Below are positions 10,301 through 19,128 of a stretch of 64,000 bases of DNA, one piece after another. Source of the DNA: an uncultured Prevotellaceae bacterium (GTDB lineage Bacteria > Bacteroidota > Bacteroidia > Bacteroidales > Muribaculaceae); NCBI GenBank assembly GCA_947165485.1, contig CAMVAP010000007.1, positions 1 to 64,000 on the forward strand. Reading direction: 5' to 3'. The notes beneath the pieces are model-generated. The model was not told where the DNA came from. It searched no databases and saw nothing but the letters and a program-made list of their open reading frames with translations. A program made the translations under genes and the position numbers. Within the stretch, counting starts at the first letter, position 1. Every line of letters starts with the position of its first letter.

Positions 10301-13300
10301 GTCCATGCCGAAAGCCCCCTTCGGTGCCCCCACCTGGTTGATGTCCATCACGGGAGCGCTTCGGTAGGTGAGCAGCAGTTTTTTGTTGCACTTGAATAGT
10401 GGCAACGACTGATGATCGACGGTGTAGATGGTGTCGGGATGCACTGTGTCAAGCGGGTTGCTCAGGTTGATGGCGGGCACGTTCGTAAACATCTCGTCGT
10501 TCTCGAGCTTGTGATTATTCGGGAACTTGATGCTCTCCACCTTGTAGCGTATGGGCGGGATGAGAGCGCTGAACTCGCCAGTAATGGAATCGGTGCAGAT
10601 GTAGATATACTTGGCTTCGTTCACGCTGCCGCTGGCACGGTAGGCTGTGCTGGCCGTGGCGGTGGTAGCCGCTTGTACAGGTGCATTTTCTGTGTTAGGC
10701 AACCACTCGGTGGTTGTGCCCTCGACATGCTGCACGGCATTGATCATGCTTTGCGGATGGTCGAGCGGCGAGAGTTTAATAACAGCCTTGCCGATGGTGT
10801 TCTTGCTTGCTCCATAGCCCAGCGGTTTCTTACCCTCGGTTTCGCCGCCGGTGATGCGGCCTGCCACAGTGGCGAGCGTGTTGTCCATGAAGTCGAGGTG
10901 AGTGTCGGCGAGGAACTCGTAGGTTTCGCCATCGGTGGCGGGATAACGCCCGGCGTTCTCAAAGGTGTGGCCTCTGCGGCGCGCCTCTATGTAGTGGCTG
11001 CCGATGGATACCGAGATTTCATATTTGCCGTTGGCGTCGCTCATAATCAACTTGTCGTTTTTGTTGCATGGAATGCCATCCACATAGAAGCTGACGCTGT
11101 CCACCGGAATGGTCGTGCCGCTATAGCGCACGGTACCGCTCACCTTGAAGCTCGACTTGTCGGTAAAGTCGGCATTGTTGATGGTGAGCGACGTGCCGCC
11201 GATGAATGCCGAGCGGCTGGTGGGAGAGAAGGTATGAACTCCCTTGGTGGGATAGATGCTGTAGCGCGTGCCGCTACCTGTGAACGGAATGCCGCGTATC
11301 TCGTATTCTCCCTTGTCATTGGTCATGCCGTAGGCCGATAGCTGGTCAGTCGTGGGAATAACATCACTCGGACGGGTATTGGTACCCATGCTCACATGGT
11401 TGCCGTTGGGCACGCCATTGCTGCACGAGATGTCGAAGGCATATTCCTCAAGACCCTCGTCAAAGGTGATATAGGACTTCAAACCCTCGGTCTCGCCGCT
11501 GATGAGGCGGTCAACGTCGGCGGTAATCTCATTGGTGGTCAGCACGCGATTCCACAGGCGGATTTCGTCAACAGTACCGGTATAGTCGGGCAACAACACC
11601 CAGTCGTTGCCATCAAGACCATGAGCTATCGTCATCTTCATATTGCGGAAACGGGGGCCATAGTAGTTGTCCCATTGGTTTTTGTCGCACGCGCTTATCT
11701 GATATCGGATCCTGGTTGTTCCCGCGGGAATGGTAAAGTTTGTTGAATAGGTCCGCCATTCTTCATGTGTCGATGTGTCGTTACAAATCGTCTCGGTGGC
11801 GAGCAAGTAATCGTCATTGTCATACATCATCGCGACAACTTTGCACACACGCGCTCCCCAGCGTGACGACACCATGACCGAGGCGTCAACCGGCAAGCCT
11901 GCCATCTCGGGTGAAACAGTCACATCCTTACTTGCCGTGACCTCGAGATAACTGGAGCAGAAAGCGCTGTCGATAATCACCCATCCAGAGTTATCTTCTC
12001 CTATCTTTGACAACTGCCAACCGTCGAACGAGGAGCCGTCGTCGTTGAGCAGATTCGGGTCAATTCCCTTTGACGCATACGTGGGGCGCACGCTCACGCT
12101 CGCGTCGGTAACGGCATGAACGTTGCCGGCGGTGAAGGTGGTGACCTGCTGACCGTCGCACAGTAGCGACACCTGAGAGAACTCTCCAGCGGGAATGCCG
12201 CCGGCTACGGTGTCGTTCATCAAGAGGTCGAATAGGCGCTTGTCATCGTTGTACCTCAAGTCGAGTCGCACAGGTGCGTCGAGCAGGGTCATTGTACGGT
12301 CGGCGCTGTCGGGCCGTAAGTACATCTGCAAGGTGAAAGGCTTGTGATCGTTCACCACATCGCCCAGACGGGTATACTTCAGGGCTTCACCAGACTCAAG
12401 AATGCTGCGGCTGTGGTAAACTTGCCCGCTATTCACGTTGCTCTCGCACGACAGGCTGACGCGAACATCGCCCACAGCGGTTCCGTTGTCAAACTGCACA
12501 CGCCCGGTTATTACTCCCGACGAGCGGCTGAAGCCCACGTCACGCATCGAGTTGCCGATGACGCGACCTCCGCCCTCACAGTCCTCGCCGTAGGCAATCA
12601 CACGATACTCATAGTAGCGGCCTGGCTCGGCGGTCTTGTCGGTATAGCTGTAGAGAGTCTTTGTGTCTTCCTCCTCATAGATTGAAATCCAGTCGTCACT
12701 GCCGATGTAGCGACGCTGCACATTGTAGAGGGTCGCCTTGGTGCCCACCTGACGCGTTTTCCATTTGATGACCACTTCGGTGCCGGCAGTGCCCTTGGTC
12801 GCCTCGATAGAGGTGACGGCGCTCACTCCGAGTACGTGGGCATAGATGGTGTCGCTGTAGAGGTGAACCTTATTGTCGGAAAGGTCCAGTTGCACAAAAT
12901 AGCCATAGAGCGAGCAGGCCGAGGACGGTTTCTCGTCGGTGAACGACGCCTTTCCGGCATTGCGCGCCACGGTCACGTCGAGATAGTTGTGGGTAATAGT
13001 GCCGCCGGGCTCGATGCGGTGTACCTTAAAGTTGAGGTCGTTCTCAGTCTTAGGCACATTGCCGAAGGTCCATTCCACCTTCACGTTGTCGGTGGCACTC
13101 ATGTCCTGCACCAGATGCATCGGAATCACCGGCACGGTGCTTTTGATCACAGTGGCGGTGTTGGCGGGAATGTCCTTCTGTGGATTGCTCGGCACGGTGA
13201 AAGAGGTCCAGGAGTTGCGTTTCTGGAACACCTCGTAGCGGTAGTTCTTGTTCAGTTCGAGGCCGTAGTTGGCATTATCGACAAAGGAGGTTTTGGTGGT

Positions 13301-14392
13301 AGATCCCAGCTCCTCACGATTGCCCAAAGGACGATTGTTCTCGTCAAGCAGTGTGCGATAAATATAATAGTCGCCGTCATTGCTGCTCATGTCGTTGGCA
13401 GTCCACTGCAACGACACGTTGCCCTGCACTTGATTGTAGGACGCCGTTAAGTTGGTAATCGTGCAGTGGAACGACGTGCTGGTGGTGGTATCATCGTTCA
13501 GATTCTGCGAGATGTTGCTGCCGTTGAAGTTGAAATTGGTCTCGGTGTGACGCGTGACACTCACCTTAAAGTCGCCACTGGTGGGCACCGTCAGTTCCTT
13601 AGACCCCGTGCCACGTCCTTCGGCTCTGAAGGAGTCCCTTGAGTAGTTGTTGCCATCCTTGTCGGTAACAATCACGTCATAGACACTGGCAAACTTGAAG
13701 TCGTTCACGTTCTTACCGATTTCCGACGGCAGCCACGAGTTGTCGGCGCTCACCTTTACCTTGTCGGATGCCAGCCAATCAATATCCGGCTTGCGGGCAT
13801 GCGACATGTTGTCAAAGTTGATGTCTTTGAGGTAGCGTGCCGTGATGTAGAACCAGTAGTCATACAAGATGTTGTCTTGATAGAAATAGCTTCGGCTTTC
13901 CACCTGAATGGCTCTCACTTCACGCATTCCGCGCTCATTGGGAGCAAACCGGCAAGTGAAATAAGTACCGTCCCATGAGCAGTCGGCACGACCCCAAGTG
14001 AAGTCGGTTTGAGTCCAATTGCTCCGACATTCTATGATCTTGTGCAATGTGCCGTCATGGAACATTACATAAATGTCTTGCTCCGAACTCTTGTAATCAT
14101 AGCTCTTGCTCTGCTTGCGGTTGTAGCAAAACTTAAACCAGACGGTGGGATCTTCAGTGGATATACCTCCTCCATTCGACGATTCAAAGTATCGGAACTC
14201 ATTCATCTTCTGCTCCTCACTGTCGCCGGTACACCAGCCGTAGCTCTTTCCGTCGCTGATATTGGAAACATACACGTTACACCAGTAGGTGCCGCCGCTT
14301 GGGTCACTATAAGTGCCACTGACAGCACTCGCTGTGATGGCACTCATCAGCGCCACAACAAGCACAATAAGGTAATTAATCTTGGGGATCAT
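4319..14392 (-). CDS. Giant (3357 aa) secreted multidomain protein: Fn3-like, carboxypeptidase-regulatory-like, LamG/ConA-like segments, T9SS type A C-terminal sorting domain
   Basis: One uninterrupted ORF; signal peptide MIPKINYLIVLVVALMSAITASA; LamG-like WHHFALNVRRGVGTVVYVDGNAV...IDEIRMWN; C-terminus ITPTLVQDVVNVRSD...GVYFVEATTTDGYRVVKEIIKQ. Confidence 0.85.
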   Translation of the reverse strand: MIPKINYLIVLVVALMSAITASAVSGTYSDPSGGTYWCNVYVSNISDGKSYGWCTGDSEEQKMNEFRYFESSNGGGISTEDPTVWFKFCYNRKQSKSYDYKSSEQDIYVMFHDGTLHKIIECRSNWTQTDFTWGRADCSWDGTYFTCRFAPNERGMREVRAIQVESRSYFYQDNILYDYWFYITARYLKDINFDNMSHARKPDIDWLASDKVKVSADNSWLPSEIGKNVNDFKFASVYDVIVTDKDGNNYSRDSFRAEGRGTGSKELTVPTSGDFKVSVTRHTETNFNFNGSNISQNLNDDTTTSTSFHCTITNLTASYNQVQGNVSLQWTANDMSSNDGDYYIYRTLLDENNRPLGNREELGSTTKTSFVDNANYGLELNKNYRYEVFQKRNSWTSFTVPSNPQKDIPANTATVIKSTVPVIPMHLVQDMSATDNVKVEWTFGNVPKTENDLNFKVHRIEPGGTITHNYLDVTVARNAGKASFTDEKPSSACSLYGYFVQLDLSDNKVHLYSDTIYAHVLGVSAVTSIEATKGTAGTEVVIKWKTRQVGTKATLYNVQRRYIGSDDWISIYEEEDTKTLYSYTDKTAEPGRYYEYRVIAYGEDCEGGGRVIGNSMRDVGFSRSSGVITGRVQFDNGTAVGDVRVSLSCESNVNSGQVYHSRSILESGEALKYTRLGDVVNDHKPFTLQMYLRPDSADRTMTLLDAPVRLDLRYNDDKRLFDLLMNDTVAGGIPAGEFSQVSLLCDGQQVTTFTAGNVHAVTDASVSVRPTYASKGIDPNLLNDDGSSFDGWQLSKIGEDNSGWVIIDSAFCSSYLEVTASKDVTVSPEMAGLPVDASVMVSSRWGARVCKVVAMMYDNDDYLLATETICNDTSTHEEWRTYSTNFTIPAGTTRIRYQISACDKNQWDNYYGPRFRNMKMTIAHGLDGNDWVLLPDYTGTVDEIRLWNRVLTTNEITADVDRLISGETEGLKSYITFDEGLEEYAFDISCSNGVPNGNHVSMGTNTRPSDVIPTTDQLSAYGMTNDKGEYEIRGIPFTGSGTRYSIYPTKGVHTFSPTSRSAFIGGTSLTINNADFTDKSSFKVSGTVRYSGTTIPVDSVSFYVDGIPCNKNDKLIMSDANGKYEISVSIGSHYIEARRRGHTFENAGRYPATDGETYEFLADTHLDFMDNTLATVAGRITGGETEGKKPLGYGASKNTIGKAVIKLSPLDHPQSMINAVQHVEGTTTEWLPNTENAPVQAATTATASTAYRASGSVNEAKYIYICTDSITGEFSALIPPIRYKVESIKFPNNHKLENDEMFTNVPAINLSNPLDTVHPDTIYTVDHQSLPLFKCNKKLLLTYRSAPVMDINQVGAPKGAFGMDSITVRDAGQDIRLPIYEYNDDTKQVTYNYGYPIFQMGRTYKFKVTAYEPYINYDTDTQGVYYRDLLRDSVVSFYNELGTAVRIAAVDTTADGQTIKRGDLIKLEREQVRLDTIGEATYQWVAGIPSLTAPFTRNMNASMVINKRTQLWRKDQGLNGIITGVVTTGSNFITAGPDHVQMVLRDPPGDASSATWATDSVTTDYTYTVRGVHNNTETGVDTRLSMEIDVITGAIAFFKMTYNQIIHENDVLWKYDVNKTWDNHTSVTYTNTQSISTSPSMNYVGRNGDVFIGFSTNYIVGAADKVGIFKQEDGSWGVSMRETIAMDEKFNTHFEYSQNYIETTLFNNIKRTRNSMLKHITSMSEIEENPIVPTYYTFLESNDKKFGTSNNDSTTWGAQAKSGFDGPSYYARFPKGYEGCDSVMWCNEIINAWIKTLADNEEDKLKAFEDPKYKLGNESFERGVTLTHSVGSTTKEVHNSVEQFSTGIAYKGRNGYLLDKMGAIVVFNTNVGYHQTKYDIDETTTTERFSYTLNDTQRGNAHTVDIFNSPHNWSPIFRTRGGQTRCPYEGETQTKYYRPGQTLDYATMKLDNPKISMPTRNIVDIPAGQEAQVQLVLTNESEVHEELSPVFLYVKSESNPDGLQIFMDGQPILNGTELWLQYGMPLTKTLTIKQSDQSILDYNNVTLVIASTCNPAVWTFGEVSFSAHFVPAAPDVTLKLDKNSLNREAIESGEQVKVTISDINRMFTGLKGVRLKYRFAGDAQWITAHEWFLDEKYLSEGHETDMQSLMPTDQPDINYNLRLPDIDGNYIVVAESICLFGPKEYTNPTNEQTVIRDARGPKLLGQAYPNTGLLTPTDNIFIRFNEDIRESYLTKDGNFFITGSLNDARVSHDVSLQFNGTPIGTDAYLPITNTSFSGSMWIKRESAGTLIEHGIEGKYLKLKINELGQAVVDIDGYVVTSTEVVPVDKWVFLAFNYVKGIADNNRLSMLMAEDANETMLLEDVAVPSYSGNGRLIIGKDFTGMMHELVLWHKNTPVQTLLEQKDEVVAPYMPDLAGYWKMNEGHGTVVTDYAHSRNFYLNSERWNIENSNLAAHLDGSHCLRLPIGAIAPRPTDSYVLELWFRGEVDKNSNATLFSITDRMSVGFDVDNSFMLQVYTDTLSSLTTNGVRTLLSRANYNDGDWHHFALNVRRGVGTVVYVDGNAVKTMAEQEIPEPSGDNLYIGTILKRPSPSATPVESNYFTGDIDEIRMWNAACDGTSLIANRYNQVDTATASGLILYYPMEHSRLDDSGNIIKEFSLDNDAPGMAFGPMANANGPGVTQALTAPALRPAPLKQNIDFDFTASKNEIYITLKTLPARMQGNLLTFTVKNVRDMLDNLSETITWSAMADYNTLEWTESEGVEVYKDRLTEAYFNAALCNKGRVSQRYTITGLPTWVKANNPSGIIGINETHLINFTIGADAPIGTHFFYVNAVNEDNISTPLLIKLYVLGNEPDWTVNPNLYESSMNLTGQIYFGDKICSDPNTIIGAFVDGECRGKASPMLVTSRDAYFVNMTVYGLEDVTLLQPVTFRIYDAENGVVLSDVAITLDGEPLDIMYRPNDLIGNFDHPVKWTASEQIEQMLNFKAGWNWISLYVEPDAGKSDLESVFGHAKVFNTIKGKEGFAMNSGTSWKANGLDTVAVGKLYKVKVSQDVLYNIEGHRINTLKTFQTIYPGWNWIGSLSIYNLGLGEAFADLSPVRGDIVKSKDQVAFYDGYKWEGILGAMIPGMGYYYKSNKADTVLFRYPTVDNSYVFASPVMMRTPRYSPFVPIDHHQFSDNMNVVAHVMIDGVRVDTLTVGAFIGDECRGVAHATEGGYYLFTIAGNAEETGQKVTFATVINGETIKFNEQLSWVSDIIYGDLDDPVLLTVGSSGVHDVQALSASITITPTLVQDVVNVRSDALLQTVTVYSSSGSIVQRVSQAGDHVVSINLSHVSAGVYFVEATTTDGYRVVKEIIKQ

Positions 14393-14673
14393 ATCATCAA
14401 ATTTTCAAGTTACAAATGACATTAAAAGGTGAGGCTTCTCTCTCATCAGTTAGTTTGAGTCTCTAAAATTAGTATAACTTTTCCAGAAATTCATACAAAT
14501 ACCAAAAATAGTTAATAAAAAACCGTAAATTTACCGAAAACGGTAGTGAAAATCACACAAATCAGAATAACTATCCCCTGGAAAATGTTGACAGATATGA
14601 GAGCGATAAACTAAATATCTTACTTCAATTTGTGGAACGGAGGTTCTTTGTTGGAAAGTTCAGCAAAGTTCTG

Positions 14674-14681
14674 TATCTTTG
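14674..14681 (+). promoter_or_regulatory. Bacteroidales promoter upstream of GH2 gene
   Basis: TATCTTTG -7 box with TTTG at 14647-14650 (23-nt spacer). Confidence 0.5.
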
Positions 14682-14863
14682 CAGTGCTTACAAACAGTGA
14701 GCAAGTTAACAATTTGCGAAACTTAGTTTTTTTATTGTTTTTTGGGTGTACTTTAACGGTATTGTTTACATTCTATAGCCTGCGATTTGGTTAAAGTGTG
14801 GCCTAGTGATGAATGGGGGCAACATCGATGACGACTAATGAATGATCTTCAAATTCAAGAAAT

Positions 14864-17317
14864 ATGAAAAATATCAACGGTAACCATGTGGGGATGAGGC
14901 TCGCCATTCTGGGCTGGATGCTTTGTACTGTGCTGTCTGTCTGTGCGCAAAATGTGCGTGAGACCATACGATTGGGCGAGGGCTGGAGATTCTCTCTGGG
15001 TAACGCTGCCGACCCGGCACGGGACTATGGCTGCGGCACTGAGTATTTCAACTATTTGACCAAGGCCAACTCAATACACAACGAGGGCCCTTACTCCATC
15101 AAGTTTAACGACTCTAAATGGCAAGAGGTGCGCATTCCGCACGACTGGGTGACGACCTTGCCCTATGCCCAAGAGGCCAGCCACTCGCATGGCTACAAAA
15201 CTGTGGGTTATCAATATCCCGAAACCAGTGTGGGCTGGTACCGCAAGGTGATCGCCATCCCCGAGTCGGACTTGGGCAAGCACATTGCCTTGCAGTTTGA
15301 CGGCATCTTCCGCAATGCCCGCGTTTGGTTCAACGGCTTCTATATGGGTACCGAACCCAGCGGCTATGCCACGCAGGTGTATGATGTGACCGAATATGTG
15401 AACTATGGCGGTGAGAATCTAGTGTGTGTGCGAGCCGACGCTACGCTCGAAGAAGGCTGGTTCTATGAGGGTGCCGGCATCTATCGTGACGCATGGCTCA
15501 TCAAGTCGGCTGCTGTCAGTGTAGCTCCATTCGGCACCTTTGTCTATGCCGACCTCAAGGCCCCTTACACCACGGCGACCATTCATGTAGATACCGAGGT
15601 GAGCAATCACTCGCTGGAACCACAAACGTGTACCGTAGAACACCGGTTGCTCGATGCGCAAGGCAACGAAGTGGGCAGGACAACCACTGCATCACTTGAC
15701 CTGAAAGGCAAGCAGACCAGCGGTTGCCAGCAAATGCTGACACTTGACCGACCGCATCTGTGGAGCACCACCGACCCCTATCTGTATCAAGTGGAAACGA
15801 CCGTCAAAGTGAACGGACAGGTGACCGATGCCTATATGACAACAACGGGCATCCGTGATGTGGAGTTTGACGCCGACCGGGGATTTCTGCTCAACGGAAA
15901 AGAAATAGAGCTCAAGGGCGTGAACATGCATCAGGACCATGCCGGCGTGGGTGCCGCTATTCCCGAGGCGCTCATGGCGTGGCGCATCAAGCAACTCAAG
16001 AAATTGGGCTGCAATGCCTATCGTGCATCCCACAACCCGATGACACCCGCGCAACTCGACATCTGCGACCGCGAGGGCATACTCGTCATTGACGAGAACC
16101 GACTTGCGGGCATCAATACCGAGCACCTGAGGCTGCTGGAAAACATGATTAAGCGCGACCGCAATCACCCCTCGATTATCCTGTGGAGCGACGGCAACGA
16201 GGAGTGGGGTATAGAGAATACCATTCAAGGCACACGCATTGCCGCCGCCATGCGTGAATATACCCGCCTGCTCGATCCCACCCGCCATTCAACAATCGCC
16301 AATGCCGGAGGGTCTGAAATGATTAAGGGACTCGATGTGGTGGGGTTCAACTATATTGCACAAAACGACGTGGATAACCGTAAGGCTGCCAACCCCACAT
16401 GGAAAATCGTGGGCACCGAGGAAACCACTGGCTGCGGCACACGTGGTGTCTATTTTGACTCTCCCGACCAGCCTGGCCACATGGTCAGCATCAACCGCGG
16501 CACACAGCCCAGCGTGGAGAACGTGATTGAGCGCGGATGGAAATTCTATGACGAGCGGCCCTGGGCGGCAGGTCTCTTCTATTGGACGGGGTTTGACTAC
16601 CGTGGCGAGCCCAATCCGCTGTCTTATCCCGCCCACGACTCGGAATTTGGCATCCTTGACTATTGCGGATTTCCCAAGGACGAGGCCAGCTATCTCAAGG
16701 CATGGTGGACCGACGAGCCCGTGCTGCACATCTTCCCTCACTGGAACCTGCAAGGCCATGAGGGCGAGGAAGTGGAGATCTGGGCCTACAGCAACTGTGA
16801 TGAAGTGGAGCTGACCGTGAACGGCAAGAAACTGGGCCGACAAGCGATGCCCAAGAACGGGCACCTGAAATGGAAAGCCGTCTATCAGCCAGGCCGCATA
16901 GTGGCCATTGGATACAAGAACGGAAAGCGCATCTTGAAACAAACTGTCGAGACCACCAACCCTGCGGCAAAGATTGTGCTGCGGGCAGACCGAGGGCTCA
17001 TCACCGCCGATGGACGCGATGTGGCCATCGTGACCGTTGAGATTCAGGACAATAAGGGACGTATAGTCCCTGATGCCTGCCCCATGCTGACCTGCTCGCT
17101 TGAAGGTGAAGGTCGCATCTTGGGCGTCGGCAACGGAGACCCCTCCTACCTGGGTCCCGACCATCCCGATGAACTGAACTGCCACACATTCCAAATCCCG
17201 GCATTCAACGGCTTGGCCCAGATTCTCATCCAGAGCGGACACGCTCCCGCTGCCCTTCAACTGACCTGCAGCAGCGACGGTCTGAAGTCCGGAAATATAA
17301 ATATTACCGCCGAATAA
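14864..17317 (+). CDS. Glycoside hydrolase family 2 (beta-galactosidase-like)
   Basis: Sugar-binding domain (SVGWYRKVIAIPES...HIALQFDGIFRNARVWFNG), GVNMHQDHAGVG...SHNPMTPAQLDICDREGILVIDE, NHPSIILWSDGNEE; signal peptide. Confidence 0.88.
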   Translation: MKNINGNHVGMRLAILGWMLCTVLSVCAQNVRETIRLGEGWRFSLGNAADPARDYGCGTEYFNYLTKANSIHNEGPYSIKFNDSKWQEVRIPHDWVTTLPYAQEASHSHGYKTVGYQYPETSVGWYRKVIAIPESDLGKHIALQFDGIFRNARVWFNGFYMGTEPSGYATQVYDVTEYVNYGGENLVCVRADATLEEGWFYEGAGIYRDAWLIKSAAVSVAPFGTFVYADLKAPYTTATIHVDTEVSNHSLEPQTCTVEHRLLDAQGNEVGRTTTASLDLKGKQTSGCQQMLTLDRPHLWSTTDPYLYQVETTVKVNGQVTDAYMTTTGIRDVEFDADRGFLLNGKEIELKGVNMHQDHAGVGAAIPEALMAWRIKQLKKLGCNAYRASHNPMTPAQLDICDREGILVIDENRLAGINTEHLRLLENMIKRDRNHPSIILWSDGNEEWGIENTIQGTRIAAAMREYTRLLDPTRHSTIANAGGSEMIKGLDVVGFNYIAQNDVDNRKAANPTWKIVGTEETTGCGTRGVYFDSPDQPGHMVSINRGTQPSVENVIERGWKFYDERPWAAGLFYWTGFDYRGEPNPLSYPAHDSEFGILDYCGFPKDEASYLKAWWTDEPVLHIFPHWNLQGHEGEEVEIWAYSNCDEVELTVNGKKLGRQAMPKNGHLKWKAVYQPGRIVAIGYKNGKRILKQTVETTNPAAKIVLRADRGLITADGRDVAIVTVEIQDNKGRIVPDACPMLTCSLEGEGRILGVGNGDPSYLGPDHPDELNCHTFQIPAFNGLAQILIQSGHAPAALQLTCSSDGLKSGNINITAE

Positions 17318-17464
17318 GCCAGAAGAATCTATAAGGCGACTACGGAATATGGTGAAATAGGCAAACCGATGATGAGAATTGAAAAAACTTTATTGCCTTT
17401 GTGGTTAGCCCCTTGTAAGATACTCCAAAACGCCTACAATATAATTATTAACCAATGAATACTG

Positions 17465-18676
17465 ATGACTATGAGCAAGAAACTGCTTTTCAGACTGTTT
17501 GTCCTGCTGGCGGCAATGATGTGTGCCCTTGGCGCCAATGCTGCCGAAGCCTATGCCTGTGTCAGCTACGACACGTTGACGTTCTACTACGACGACCAGC
17601 GCAACAGCCACTCGACCGCGACCTTTGACGTGAATGCGGGAGACTATTTCCCCGGCTGGTTACAGATGGCCGGAGTTGTGAAATATGTGGTCTTTGACCC
17701 GTCGTTCGCTGTTGCCCGCCCAACGTCCACTCGCTTTTGGTTTGCTGGTATGGATCTTGAATCCATCACAGGCCTGAGTTACCTGAACACCAGCGAGGTC
17801 ATTAATATGGCTTATATGTTTAGTAGCTGTTTTAATTTGACGAGCCTTGACTTGAGCAGTTTCAACACGTCCAAGGTGACCAATATGGAAGGCATGTTCG
17901 ATAACTGCGCCAATTTGATAAATCTTGACTTGAGCAGCTTTAACACGTCCCAGGTGACCAATATGGAATACATGTTCCATGACTGCAGAGCATTGACGAG
18001 TCTTGACTTGAGCAGTTTCAACACGTCCCAGGTGACCAATATGGAATACATGTTCGCCGACTGCTATGTACTGACGAGTCTTGACTTGAGCAGTTTCAAC
18101 ACATCCCAGGTGACCAATATGAGATATATGTTCGATACCTGCTGGAAACTGGCGAGTGTTGATTTGAGCAGTTTCAACACGCCTCAGGTGACCAATATGG
18201 AAGGCATGTTCGCCGCCTGCTGGGCACTGGCGAGTCTTGACTTGAGCAGTTTCAACACGTCCCAGGTGACCAATATGGAAAGCATGTTCGAGGACTGCAC
18301 CAGCCTGCATACCGTCTGCGTGGGCAGTGGTTGGACCACGGCTTCAGTGATCTACTCAGATGCTATGTTCAAGCATTGTGCCAGCCTGGTCGGCGGCAAG
18401 GGTACAACTTATGATGCCAACCATGTGGATGATGAGTATGCCCACATCGACGGCGGCACGAGCAACCCGGGCTACTTCACCGATAAGAACGCTGTACTGC
18501 ATGGCGACGTGAATGGCGACCTTGAAGTGAGCGTCGCTGATGTGAATGCCGTCATCGACATCATCTTGGGCGGAAATGTTAGCACCCCTGCTGCCGACGT
18601 CAACGGTGATGGCGACATCAACATCGCCGACGTCAACGCCATCATCGATATTGTCTTGAACGGAACCCAGAATTAG
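17465..18676 (+). CDS. BspA-like (DUF285) leucine-rich-repeat surface protein with C-terminal dockerin-like repeats
   Basis: 26-aa repeats LDLSSFNTSQVTNMEYMFxDCxxLTS; C-terminal GDVNGDLEVSVADVNAVIDIIL...ADVNGDGDINIADVNAIIDIVLNG. Confidence 0.85.
   Translation: MTMSKKLLFRLFVLLAAMMCALGANAAEAYACVSYDTLTFYYDDQRNSHSTATFDVNAGDYFPGWLQMAGVVKYVVFDPSFAVARPTSTRFWFAGMDLESITGLSYLNTSEVINMAYMFSSCFNLTSLDLSSFNTSKVTNMEGMFDNCANLINLDLSSFNTSQVTNMEYMFHDCRALTSLDLSSFNTSQVTNMEYMFADCYVLTSLDLSSFNTSQVTNMRYMFDTCWKLASVDLSSFNTPQVTNMEGMFAACWALASLDLSSFNTSQVTNMESMFEDCTSLHTVCVGSGWTTASVIYSDAMFKHCASLVGGKGTTYDANHVDDEYAHIDGGTSNPGYFTDKNAVLHGDVNGDLEVSVADVNAVIDIILGGNVSTPAADVNGDGDINIADVNAIIDIVLNGTQN
17846..18313 (+). repeat. 78-bp tandem coding repeats (6 units)
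   Basis: The LDLSS codons start at 17846, 17924, 18002, 18080, 18158 and 18236, exactly 78 nt apart. Confidence 0.9.
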
Positions 18677-18738
18677 ATATAACTGGAGGTCATTTTGACT
18701 CATCCGTTCGAGACTGGAGGTACCGCATCAAAGGCACG

Positions 18739-18774
18739 AAGCGACCGACTGCCCGCGCAGCCGGCCGCTTTTTT
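18739..18774 (+). terminator. Rho-independent terminator after BspA-like gene
   Basis: AAGCGACCG / CGGCCGCTT stem (one mismatch) followed by T-run. Confidence 0.55.
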
Positions 18775-18827
18775 GTTGGATGTATTGAAAATAGGCATGC
18801 CTATGATAGGAATTGAAAAATCTTTAC

Positions 18828-18835
18828 TACCTTTG
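18828..18835 (+). promoter_or_regulatory. Bacteroidales -7 box upstream of LRR_5 gene
   Basis: TACCTTTG; its context GAATTGAAAAATCTTTACTACCTTTGTGG resembles the region at about 17377-17403 upstream of the preceding gene. Confidence 0.4.
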
Positions 18836-18864
18836 TGGGCGATACTTTAAATCAAGGATTATAA

Positions 18865-19128
18865 TATCTAATTATTAATTTCTAAACATTTTCATTAGCG
18901 TCCACTAAAAATTCGCAAATTCTTTTATAAGTGTCTGATATTCATTGCCTTATAGGTGGTTTTAAGGTACGACGATTTGAAATAGAGAAGTCATTAAGAA
19001 TCAAATGATTAAGAAAAAACCATATTGATTTTTAGGCATTTAATAAAAACTATTTCATGTATCACCATTGTTTAAAAGTTTTAGTGGACAGCAATGATAT
19101 TATCTAATTATTGATTTCTAAACATTTT
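18865..19128. mobile_element. MITE-like insertion: 11-bp terminal inverted repeats within a 28-bp direct duplication
   Basis: GTCCACTAAAA (18900-18910) and TTTTAGTGGAC (19079-19089); TATCTAATTATTAATTTCTAAACATTTT (18865-18892) repeated at 19101-19128 with one mismatch; interior has no substantial ORF. Confidence 0.5.

Noticed and set aside
5213-13450. Many long plus-strand ORFs (for example 7514-8527, 9314-10399, 10412-11341) opposite the giant protein
   Set aside because: Antisense shadows of a GC-biased coding frame; composition rich in V/H/G/A with no recognisable domains, start signals or operon logic.
16289-17260. 323-aa minus-strand ORF inside the GH2 gene
   Set aside because: Shadow ORF of the GH2 coding frame.
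17846-18313. Regularly spaced repeats as a CRISPR array
   Set aside because: 78-bp units are translated in frame as BspA/DUF285 repeats, with no distinct spacers and no cas genes.
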